From the NCBI GenBank assembly GCA_015478945.1, contig JABUQX010014029.1:5001-42500 (forward strand): 37,500 nt of DNA, given 5' to 3'. The translations under genes were made by a program, and so were the position numbers. Below the pieces are notes generated by a model, which was not told the origin of the DNA, did no database searches, and saw nothing but the letters and a program-made list of their open reading frames with translations. Below, one piece after another: positions 1 through 8,230 of this stretch. Position 1 is the stretch's first letter; each line of letters begins with the position of its first letter. The DNA comes from Trachelipus rathkii. Its lineage: Eukaryota; Arthropoda; Malacostraca; Isopoda; Trachelipodidae.

Positions 1-173
1 TAAATATATACAAATTAAAGATTACAAATTTTGAAAGTATAGGAAAAAAAGTCGCCACGTCTATCATTTCGAGACAATAAAGAATTTTAATCGATAATTA
101 TGCTTCGTGCCATTTTTTTTTTCAAAGCGTGTCGGGCTGTCTGGTGACTTTAACCATAATATATATTAATTAT

Positions 174-218
<45 letters not shown>

Positions 219-300
219 TATATATATAAATTTATATCTATATATATATATAATTTTTGATTTTAAACGTGTTTTATCCCCTTTTTCAGAGCGGTAACTA
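1..300. other. Unassigned AT-rich DNA with an (AT)n tract
   Basis: No reading frame or recognisable element is visible. Positions about 160-255 are an interrupted (AT)n microsatellite. Confidence 0.6.
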
Positions 301-487
301 TCGGGAGGCTAACAGGAAATCGAACTTTAAGGCCGGCTATTCCAAAAAGTCGCCATCAACGTGTTTGCAGTCCGAGTTTTTGATTCTTGCCGCAGGAAGA
401 ATAAAACTTCCAACTGATACGAGGAGGTGATCTGACGACCAGCGTCCTCTCATGAGTCGGCGAGTTCACCCACTACGCCACGAGGCA
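285..487 (-). repeat. Possible tRNA-derived SINE
   Basis: Read on the minus strand, the block starting at about 487 opens like a tRNA gene. TGGCGTAGTGG (about 469-480) fits the RNA polymerase III box A consensus, and a GGTCGTCAGATC stretch follows at roughly box B distance, although it matches box B poorly. The block is more GC-rich than its surroundings and lies between two (AT)n tracts, as SINE copies here tend to. No second copy is present in the window, so family membership is unproven. Confidence 0.35.
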
Positions 488-500
488 TATATAATATATA

Positions 501-587
<87 letters not shown>
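484..587. repeat. (AT)n microsatellite
   Basis: Nearly pure TA dinucleotide repeat with single-base interruptions. It forms the tyrosine-isoleucine end of an open frame that runs into it from the right. Confidence 0.95.
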
Positions 588-588
<1 letters not shown>

Positions 589-899
589 TCACTTACATCT
601 CCTGGATTGCTTAATAGATCTTCAGGAGCATCTTTCCTTGTATCTCTTATTTTGTCTGGTATTTCATTCTCTATATCACTATTTTTAATTGTTGATTTGA
701 TTGTTCTTATGTAATTTTGTATTTCTAATGCTTGTTGTTTTGTTACTCCCGTTTCTTTAATTAATGAATTAGTTCTGTTTGTTTTCCTTCCTACAATGTA
801 GTTTTCAAATATATAAGAACAAGATTGGGCTCCTACAATATCAGTTATCATGTTTAAATATTCACTAATATATTCCATTTTGGTAGAGAACTCGCCCAA
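588..899 (-). CDS. Unidentified ORF fragment running into an (AT)n tract
   Basis: An open frame on the minus strand from a Met codon at 897-899 encodes roughly 100 residues of mixed, lysine- and glutamate-containing sequence before it enters the (AT)n tract, where it degenerates into a Tyr-Ile repeat. The non-repeat part (for example SYIFENYIVGRKTNRTNSL) has a composition plausible for real protein, which is notable in such AT-rich DNA. I recognise no domain. The first residues (MGEF) lie in SINE sequence that starts near 879, so the apparent start codon is probably accidental and the real 5' part was cut off by the SINE. It could be a transposon fragment or chance. Confidence 0.25.
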
Positions 900-1035
900 C
901 TAAGCGAGAGACTCAGGTTCGCCACTGTTCGGTCGTGTGAATGTGAGCTATTCTCTTCTTGGCTCTTGCTCAGACTCAAAAATTGAGCACACCCCCTCCT
1001 AGATTAGGGTTCTGCCCGTGAGCAGTGGTGTTAAC
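879..1035 (+). repeat. tRNA-derived SINE, 5'-truncated copy (family shared with 10.4 kb)
   Basis: TGGTAGAGAACTCGCC (about 881-896) followed by AGGTTCGCCACTG (about 914-926) reads like the D-arm and T-arm (box B) of a tRNA. The sequence after it, AATGTGAGCTATTCTC then CTTGGCTCT, matches the same position of the inverted copy at 10.41-10.545 kb, so the two belong to one SINE family. The start of the tRNA head is missing. The copy ends at the (AT)n tract at 1038. Confidence 0.6.
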
Positions 1036-1037
1036 TG

Positions 1038-1137
<100 letters not shown>

Positions 1138-1695
1138 CATAAATTTGGCAATATATTAAAGTTTCCATTGTCCTCATTGATTTTGTTCCTTCTCCATATA
1201 AATTCAAAAAGATACGACTGTAACATTTCTCTACTGGTGCTACAATGTTTTTATTTCTCATCTTGAAATTTTTCAATATTTTGCGTATGCACATTGATTT
1301 ACTGAGTTAAAAGTTTTGAGAATGGTTAACCGTATGGTGTTTATAAGCGAATTCTTGAATCAAATTAATATTTTTGTAGCTTGCCCGGCAATCGGAAATC
1401 ATTATAGTTTTCGTTTTAATGTTTTGTTTTATGCAATCCAGCAAAGTTTTTTTTTGATTGGAGTTTCTATACAAATTCCGCCAAAACCCAAAGTCCCCAA
1501 AGAGGGCGTCCAATGTGGTTTTTACGATTAGAAAAAAACGTTTCATCTATTTGCTTAGTTAAATTTTCACCGTCAATCGGCTCGAATTGCGAGACATAGT
1601 ATGCAGAAACCTATGATAAGCCTAAATGTAACATTCTAACGTAACATGGTGTTTTCAATGTCTCTTGTCTATAAACGAATACTGAATAAACAATT

Positions 1696-1799
<104 letters not shown>

Positions 1800-2039
1800 T
1801 GGTGTAGTTTATTATAAAGGGAGAAAAAACTATAGACTTGTGAATGAAAGTTTTACTTTAGAGAAAAGTTAATAAAACATATGGTGAACATGCCCAGCAC
1901 TTTCCCGTCTCATTGGCAAAACAAAAATTTTTTTTTAATTTTTATATAATTACTTCTTAGGATGCATGCTTTGTCGTGGATACTTTTAGATCCCGTGCAA
2001 CATTTTTTTTAATTGGTTTGCGAGTTTATCATTTAATTT

Positions 2040-2563
2040 TTTTTTAAACTAATGGGAACACCAAGGGTATACACCGCATAGATATGAGGAGTCGGGGTCT
2101 CTCGGCCTTCCGGGGAACGACAGGGTAGGACTATTCCCCCCCTTTGGGGAGGGTCTCCGGAACCCCCGCTCTTTCGTATATTTGGGTGTCGCGGGTTCCT
2201 CCGCCCCTCCCCTACGGGTATGGGAAAACGTCTTCCCCCTCTGTCCCCGTCGGCTACGAGCCCCCTTAACTTGGCCGTGTTAAATACTATTATATATACA
2301 GATTTTACAACGGCCAAGGTAGGGGGCCGAGCCGACGGGGAACAGAGGGCCGAGGACGTTCCATACCCGTAGGGAGGGGCGGAGGAACCCCCCGCGCACC
2401 CAAATACCAAAGAGCGGGGGTTTCGCGGAGCACCCTCCCCGCGCAGGGGTTGGAAATAAGCTCCCTAACCCTGTCGTGTCCCCGGGAAGGCCGAGCAGAC
2501 CCGACTCCGCTCTTATCGGATTGCGGGCGCGGCTTGGGCTCCAGGGTTCCCATTAGTTAAAAA
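2040..2563. mobile_element. GC-rich foldback element (MITE-like), full copy
   Basis: A roughly 520 bp near-palindrome. The left end TTTAAACTAATGGGAAC is mirrored by GTTCCCATTAGTTAAA at the right end. The two arms (about 2044-2290 and 2305-2560) pair along almost their whole length, for example CGGCCTTCC with GGAAGGCCG, and CTTGGCCGT with ACGGCCAAG at the apex, leaving an AT-rich loop near 2286-2305. It is far more GC-rich than the surroundings and has no meaningful ORF. A half copy lies at 11895-12080. Structure and repetition suggest a non-autonomous DNA transposon. I do not recognise a named family, and no clear target-site duplication can be picked out of the T/A runs at both ends. Confidence 0.75.
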
Positions 2564-2903
2564 AAATAAAAAATAAATATAAGACTGTATCTCTATTAAA
2601 AAGATTTTCACGATCCTAAAATTGTAACTCATTACAGATCATGACGCTCTCGGCGACTCTTATATAACATACTTAAAAAAAAAAAAAAAAAAATTAAAAT
2701 ACATTGCTTTTCATTTTCTACATAAAATACTTAGTAAACTTTTCTTCTAAATAAACTTTCTCGAAAGTCTATAGTTTTTCCTCTTTTTTTTTTTTCCTTT
2801 TTTTTTAATGTAACCGTTCACTTTTATATTTCTGAATCAATTATTATTAACTATGAGATTTTTATTTAATTTGATAATACATAACTGTATACAACATAAT
2901 ATC

Positions 2904-2911
<8 letters not shown>

Positions 2912-2938
<27 letters not shown>
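2912..2938. repeat. Short (AT)n microsatellite
   Basis: About 13 TA units. Confidence 0.9.
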
Positions 2939-3310
2939 GCAAGAAATCTTTAAGGAAAATATCAAATTTGCTAATTCTATCGCTAATAATTTTTTTTTTT
3001 TCTAATACACCTCTAACCTTAAATTGTTGAAATCGATGATCGATTTGTCCGAAATGAGCAATTCGTCTTTACAGAATTAAATAAGAGGTTAAATCCCTCG
3101 ACCACAAATAAATAAATTTAATTATTACTTTTAAACTAAGTTTACTCCCTTGCAACCAAGTATCCTTGCGAACAGATTTTAACATTGCACTTGTCCTTTT
3201 GACACCGCCAAATGCAATATTTATTACCATTTGCTGTTGTAAGCAAAATTTTATGGGCGGCCCCAAGAAAGTTATCTTAAAGTAGAAACATTGTTGAATA
3301 TGCAACAAAG

Positions 3311-3454
3311 AAAAGGAGAACCAACTATCAATCCTATCAACTCTTCTATATTCTTATATATAATATAATTTAAATTGTTAATCACTCAATTCCCAAAACT
3401 CATAAACAAAATAAAATATATACTTATTCGAAGTTCGATACATATTATAAAAAA

Positions 3455-3496
<42 letters not shown>

Positions 3497-3639
3497 ATTT
3501 CAAACTTAAATTGTAAAGCTCAAAAAAAGGAACAAAAGCGTCTTTTTTACAAAATTTATTACAAAACAATTATAATTTATAACTATACTACCAAACTTTT
3601 CAGATGTCAAAAACATTTTTGAAATTGAAAACCAAAGCA
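3311..3639. other. Unassigned AT-rich DNA with a poly-A run
   Basis: A run of about 30 A residues lies at 3460-3491. Nothing else is recognised. Confidence 0.6.
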
Positions 3640-3641
3640 AA

Positions 3642-3651
3642 GGCTATATAT

Positions 3652-3710
<59 letters not shown>

Positions 3711-3720
3711 ATATATATAT

Positions 3721-3792
<72 letters not shown>
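3642..3792. repeat. (AT)n microsatellite
   Basis: Interrupted TA tract that abuts the left end of the Tc1/mariner element. Confidence 0.95.
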
Positions 3793-3793
<1 letters not shown>

Positions 3794-3805
3794 TGCCGTT
3801 ATAGA

Positions 3806-3985
3806 AATGATTGGCGATTTTTGATTTCAACAAATTTTCAAAGAACTTTCCAAAGTTTTTTCAATGTAAAAATTATATTTTTCAATGGAATGTAAATAAT
3901 TATAAATAATAATGAATGATTAATTAAATGTAGATAATAAAAATCCTTCAAACAGTCTTATAATTTATTTTAATTAATATTTTGT
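3806..3985 (+). repeat. Left terminal inverted repeat of the Tc1/mariner element
   Basis: Pairs with 5412-5594 on the opposite strand with scattered mismatches and small indels. It includes the transposase stop codon. Confidence 0.75.
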
Positions 3986-5036
3986 GTGGCCTCCCTTATT
4001 GTTGCGAACCTTCTCAAAACGCTCTGGCATCGAGTCAATTAGCTTCTTGCAGGTTTCTGGCGTTATTCTGTTCCATTCTTCTTGTATTTTTTCAAGCAGA
4101 TGTTCTTTATTTTTAGGCTTCTCATTTCTAGCTCTAATTCGTCTCTCAATTTCATCCCAAAGGTTCTCTATAGGGTTTAAATCAGGACTCTGAGAAGGCC
4201 ATGGTAGCATGACAAACCCTTCCCTTTGCATTTTTTGGTATAGGCTTTTCATGCTTTTTGCGTTGTGTTTGGGATCATTATCTTGCTGATAAATAAAATT
4301 AGAAAAGTTCCCATGTAGTTTTTTTTGCAGCAGGAAGAGCTATTTTGGTAAAAATATATTTAAATACAGTCTTATCCATTACTCCATTCTCATTCTTCTT
4401 TATCAATTGAAGTAGTCCAACCCCTTTTAAGCTGAAACCTCCCAAAATATTAATACTACAACCACCTTTTTTTACAGTTGGAGTTAAACATTCAAATTAA
4501 TATTCTTCCCAAGGTCTTCTATTTACTATTTTCCGTCTTTTGTCACTTCCAAGCAGCTCAAATCTACTCTCATCTGTCCAAAAAGCTTTTGCCCAGTCAT
4601 CGTCTTTCCATTGCTTATGTGTATTAGCAAACTGAAGGCGAGCCTCTATGTTCTTTTCTGATAAAAGGGGCTTTCTTTTACTAATTCTAGCATGAATATC
4701 ATTCTCACTAAGTCTTCTCCTAACTGTTTGACGACTTACCTTCGGTTCTCCCGTCTTTACAAGCTCTGTACTGAGATCATCTGCAGCCATGAATCGGTTT
4801 TCAATTACAAGTAATTTCAAGTGTCTAACACCACGCTCAGGAAGTTGTTATTTTCTGCCAGTACGAGGCTTTTTATAAGTTAGCCCTTCATCTAGAATTC
4901 TCTTTTTATGAAATCGGGCTGTAGTTTCACCAATATTAACTTGTTTGGCGATATATACATTGGAATACTTGCCATACTTAACTAAAGCTGTCAACTGCCC
5001 AAGTTCATACTCTGAAAGCTCTCTTGATTTTGGCAT
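3974..5036 (-). pseudogene. Tc1/mariner transposase with few lesions (DD37E spacing)
   Basis: The minus-strand frame starts with MPKSRELSEYELGQL, a paired helix-turn-helix DNA-binding domain (5036-4851). It continues through a second HTH (about 4820-4680) to the catalytic core: FWTDES (first Asp, near 4570), QQDNDPKH (second Asp, near 4270) and SPDLNPIENLW (catalytic Glu, near 4160), ending GGHTKY. The lesions are two in-frame TAA stops (near 4848 and 4497) and a frameshift at a run of eight A's near 4320. The rest is readable over about 340 residues, normal for the family. Counting from the first D of DNDPKH to the E gives 37 intervening residues, where Sleeping Beauty-type Tc1 elements have 34. 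The role is cut-and-paste transposition at TA. Confidence 0.85.
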
Positions 5037-5411
5037 GGTTTAAAAAGGAAACTTTTAAAAATATTTACTACAAAAAATGCTTCACACAACCTCTTGCACC
5101 TTCTCTTTTCGAAACACTGAGGAAGAATTTCAATTCTAGCTGCTAACTTGTTTTTAATAGTTTTATTTTCGCGTGTAATGAAAAATATAATTATAAATAA
5201 ATCTATGGATGAAAATTACCCTTCATCTTTAAAAACAAAAATTCATATTTAATTATAATATTTTTACTAAAATTTTAAGTTAGGTATATGGCTAAAAGAT
5301 TGAAGAAGTTAAAAAAGGCACCATTATTGAACTCTACGAAAATTAAATTAGTCTAAGCTACTTGCCTCTACAAAAATGCTTTTTGACCATTTGAGCAAGG
5401 AAAAGTGAAGC

Positions 5412-5594
5412 ACATCAAAATATTAATTTAAATAAATTATAAGACTGGTTCAATGCTTTTTATTACCAATTTTCAATTAATATTTCATTACTATTTATAA
5501 TTACTCCAATTCCATTGAAAAAATTTAATTTTTACATTAAAAAAAATTGTAAAGTAGTTGGAAAGTTTGTTGAAATCAAAACTCTCCAATAAAT
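5412..5594 (-). repeat. Right terminal inverted repeat of the Tc1/mariner element
   Basis: Reverse complement partner of 3806-3985. The outer end reads GTTGAAATCAAAACTCTCCAAT. Confidence 0.75.
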
Positions 5595-5597
5595 ATA

Positions 5598-6100
5598 TTG
5601 AAGCTAGGACACACAAAACGTGTCAGAAGTTATAGAAGAAAAACACCACAAATACTAAGTTTAAGAAAATTTATTAATAGGACGTTTCGTGAACATGCCT
5701 GTCCACTTCATTCACCTAAATAGGACTAAAATGCATTAAAATTAAAAATATTACTTATTTTCAGAAATCTATAAAATTATGTAAAAGTAAATGTTAAAAA
5801 ATAATAAAATAGTGCAGGTACTTAATTTAAGAATTTTCATAAATATTTGATTTTTTTTTTTTTTTTTTTAATTTTTCAAGTTGGCATCCTTGGAAAAATC
5901 CGAAATTTATTTAATAAATTATTCAAAAACAAGTCAATTCCATAATCACTAACTTTGTTGAAATTTTTGTAGTTGTTAATATAAAAATTCTCACCGAATT
6001 TTCTTTTCTAGGTGTTATTTATATTAATAAATAATAGGGGCAGAGTTCTTAAGATTTATAAAGGTTCAGGTTGAGGCTCTGTGTTAGACCCAGGAAGAGT
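5598..6100 (-). other. Probable 3' tail of a Penelope-like element
   Basis: No ORF. On the minus strand the sequence GTTCACGAAACGTCC (about 5680) resembles the ACGAAACG-type tail common downstream of Penelope-like coding regions. It follows the GIY-YIG remnant in the right order. A T-run lies at 5852-5869. Confidence 0.4.
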
Positions 6101-7135
6101 TCATTGAATCAATTTGTAAATCATATTTATGCTAATCAGTTCTTTTAAAATCCGCAGTTTCTCCAGTATAGCAACTGTCACAGTGAGAGCAATCAATTTT
6201 GTAAATACAGGCATCTTGATTATTATCTGCGTTTCTTTTTGAGAAGGTAATAGAGCGGATACTATTATAATTTTTGGTAGTGATTTTAACATGGTTGTTG
6301 AAGATGGTTCATAAGGAAAAACAAGATCATTCTTATTATTAAACAATGTTTTAGTAGAGTGGTAGAAAGTTTTTTTTTCTTTTTTTTTCTTTGGAGAGTG
6401 TTTTAGTGATAAATGACCTCGGGTAACCTAGTGCCAAAAACTGAGTATAAATAGTATTTAATATATTATTAAGGATTTTTGGACTGCAAATTTTTAAATC
6501 TCTCAAAAAGAAAGAAAGATAAGCGCTTCTTTTGATGATGATGCTATGATTAGAGAACCAATGAACATAATTGTTGCTATTAGTTGGTTTTCTGAAAATT
6601 TTGATTTAGGTTTTACCTGATTCTGTTTTTATTATAGTTAAATCTAGAAAATTAATTTGATTCTATTTTTCTTCCTCAATCGTAAATTGGATATTCTAAA
6701 GTTTATTATTGAGACGTTCTAGAATATTGAGAGGGCAGGTGTTTTTGTATATGATAACGAGAACGTCATCAACATACCTAAACCATAAATCATTGGAGAT
6801 ATCAGGTAAAAAGAATCTTTCGTAAAGTTCTATGAAGATGTTACTGAGAGTGGCAGAAAGAGGAGAGCCTATGCTAAGGCCAAAAATTTGGATGAAGTAC
6901 TCTTCATTAAAAGAAAAATAGGCATTCTGAAGGCAAAGTTCGATAAGGGGAATGAAGACGTTGTTAGGAACATCGAGAACAATGTGTTTTTCTTCTAAGT
7001 AGAGTTTAAGCCAGTGGAGAGCAATATCCGTAGGGACACTTGTAAAAAGTGATACTACATCATAACTATCAAGTTTTCTGTTTTTTAATTCCAAGATGGA
7101 AATTTATTTAATAACTTCCTCAGAATTTTTAACAT
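6101..7135 (-). pseudogene. Penelope-like element: RT and GIY-YIG endonuclease remnant
   Basis: The RT core is open at 6696-7094: LDSYDVVSLFTSVP, then GLSIGSPLSATLSN and LWFRYVDDVLV with the catalytic YVDD. The frame continues with stops through FLDLTIIKTESG, a FRKPTNSNNYVHWFSNHS stretch and LKICSP (6690-6470), the usual Penelope thumb region. Near 6215-6145 another frame encodes CIYKIDCSHCDSCYTGET, a cysteine-rich GIY-YIG endonuclease start with degenerate GIY (CIY) and YIG (YTG). Order RT then GIY-YIG is diagnostic for Penelope-like retroelements. The 5' part is missing; homology ends at about 7135, where the SINE-like repeat begins. Stops and frameshifts make it inactive. Confidence 0.8.
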
Positions 7136-7157
7136 TTTAAATGAATTTTTAACATTT

Positions 7158-7313
7158 TAAATGAATGAGTCACAGAAGATTTTACTCTTCATCAGCGGGA
7201 TTCGAACACTGGAACTCCGCGTTGCTGAGTTAACAGTAACCGGCGCTTTATCCACTAAGCCATCCACGTCCCCAAGAAAGAACGCTTCAATTGCTGAGTA
7301 CTCATAGGCCTGG
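7158..7313 (-). repeat. tRNA-derived SINE-like repeat, copy A
   Basis: On the minus strand TGGCTTAGTGG (7252-7262) is a perfect fit to box A and TGTTCGAATCCC (7198-7209) to box B, at tRNA-like spacing. Before the tRNA-like part sits CCAGGCCTATGAGTACTCAGC, shared with copies B and C. After it comes AAAATCTTCTGTGACTCATTC. This copy lacks the GAGAAAACCGG... segment present in B and C. Its left edge fuses to the broken Penelope-like element and its right edge to the Rpn fragment. Confidence 0.75.
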
Positions 7314-7672
7314 CATTTGTATAAATACGTAATCAACATCTTTCAAATATTGCTTCAAAGTTTCTCTTTCAAGCAGAATGTGTGAAGACACAGGCTTCAC
7401 CTCTTCAAGAAACAAAGTGCAGCTTGAAAAAACTATGAAGAAAACTTTCTTCAGTTTTATATATGTTTCAGCTCTACCTAGTTGATTGGAGTAAACCGAG
7501 GTAGCATAATGCTGTGCTCGTTTCAAATATGACGGATCCTTGTAATTCTGCATTTCGATAATGTATCGGTTTCCGGTAGCATCCCTGCACAAAAAATCAA
7601 CAGAGCACATTTTTTTATCAACTATTTCAGGGTTGATATTTGTATTTAAGGGTTGGATATCAACAACTAGAT
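7302..7672 (-). pseudogene. Rpn-family PD-(D/E)XK nuclease/transposase fragment, bacterial type
   Basis: An open minus-strand frame carries INPEIVDKKM, VDFLCRDATGNRYIIEMQ and YLKRAQHYATSVYSNQ, ending DYVFIQMPGL. This matches the core of the Rpn (recombination-promoting nuclease, PD-(D/E)XK) family: Asp in VDF, Glu and Gln in the IEMQ motif, then the KRAQYYA helix. The motif residues are intact. The frame extends upstream of the Met at 7610 to a stop near 7672. Only about 120 residues remain, against about 250-300 in typical family members, so N- and C-terminal parts are missing. The last residues (PGL) and the stop come from SINE copy A, and the 5' edge meets copy B, so it is truncated on both sides. 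The family is common in bacteria, including arthropod symbionts, so horizontal transfer is likely but unproven here. Confidence 0.65.
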
Positions 7673-7847
7673 TTTAATCTCCATCAGCGGGATTCGAACA
7701 TTGGGTTCCGCGTCGCTGAGCAACAATGACCGGGAGCTTTATCCACTAAGCCATCCGTGTTCCCAAAAAAGAACGCTTCAAGCGTAGTATTTAAAGCTCC
7801 CGGTTTTCTCATCCCATAATTGCTGAGTACTCAAAGGCCTGGCCCCC
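7671..7847 (-). repeat. tRNA-derived SINE-like repeat, copy B
   Basis: Same unit as A and C with box A TGGCTTAGTGG (near 7743-7753) and box B ATGTTCGAATCCC (near 7690-7702). It includes the leading CCAGGCCTTTGAGTACTCAGC and TGGGATGAGAAAACCGGG segments. It is shorter in the anticodon region than A and C. Confidence 0.75.
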
Positions 7848-7910
7848 ATTTAAATGAATGAGTCACAGGAGATGAATGAGTCACAGGAGAACGAATGAGT
7901 CACAGGAGAT
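7848..7910. repeat. Short minisatellite, GAATGAGTCACAGGAGA unit
   Basis: Three near-identical units of about 17-19 bp lie between SINE copies B and C. The unit derives from the SINE 3' end (AATGAGTCACAGAAGA). Confidence 0.8.
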
Positions 7911-8114
7911 AATATTTAAATGAATGATTCACAGAAGATTTTACTCTTCATCAGCGGGATTCGAACACTGGACCTCCGCGTTGCTGAGGTAACAGTAACC
8001 GGCGCTTTATCCACTAAGCCATCCACGTCCCCAAAAAAGAACGCTTCAAGCGTAGTTTTTAAAGCACCCGGTTTTCTCATCCCATAATTGCTGAGTACTC
8101 AAAGGCCTGGCCCC
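7911..8114 (-). repeat. tRNA-derived SINE-like repeat, copy C (most complete)
   Basis: Full unit: leading CCAGGCCTTTGAGTACTCAGC, the GAGAAAACCGGGTGC segment, GAAGCGTTCTTTTTTGGGG, then the tRNA-like part with box A TGGCTTAGTGG and box B TGTTCGAATCCC, and the tail AAAATCTTCTGTGAATCATTC. It abuts an (AT)n tract on the right. Confidence 0.75.
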
Positions 8115-8161
8115 ATATATATATATATATATATATTATTATCTATATATATATTTTCAAT

Positions 8162-8227
<66 letters not shown>
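8115..8227. repeat. (AT)n microsatellite
   Basis: TA tract interrupted near 8137-8172. Confidence 0.95.

Positions 8228-8229
<2 letters not shown>

Positions 8230-8230
<1 letters not shown>

Larger units (their letters stand above)
3806..5594 (-). mobile_element. Tc1/mariner-type DNA transposon, near full length
   Basis: The element is bounded by long imperfect terminal inverted repeats of about 180 bp: left about 3806-3985, right about 5412-5594. Outer parts align as ATTGGCGATTTTTGATTTCAAC against the reverse complement of the right end, and inner parts as CAGTCTTATAATTTATTT on both sides. The left repeat overlaps the last codons of the transposase. TA-rich flanks fit TA target duplication but cannot prove it, because (AT)n abuts the left end. 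Total length about 1.79 kb is usual for elements with long repeats. Confidence 0.8.

Noticed and set aside
2033..2553. Two overlapping minus-strand ORFs of 125 and 82 residues
   Set aside because: They lie in the GC-rich palindrome; low stop density follows from base composition, and the translations have proline/arginine-rich low-information sequence without motifs.
3378..3569. Poly-phenylalanine ORF
   Set aside because: Product of a poly-A/T run.
7190..7275. Functional tRNA genes at 7.2, 7.7, 8.0 and 10.5 kb
   Set aside because: Boxes A and B are good, but a proper acceptor stem does not close, and each tRNA-like part is embedded in a longer repeated unit, so these are SINEs.
7848..7910. 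CRISPR-like short direct repeats
   Set aside because: Only three units of 17-19 bp with almost no spacers, derived from the SINE tail; eukaryotic context.
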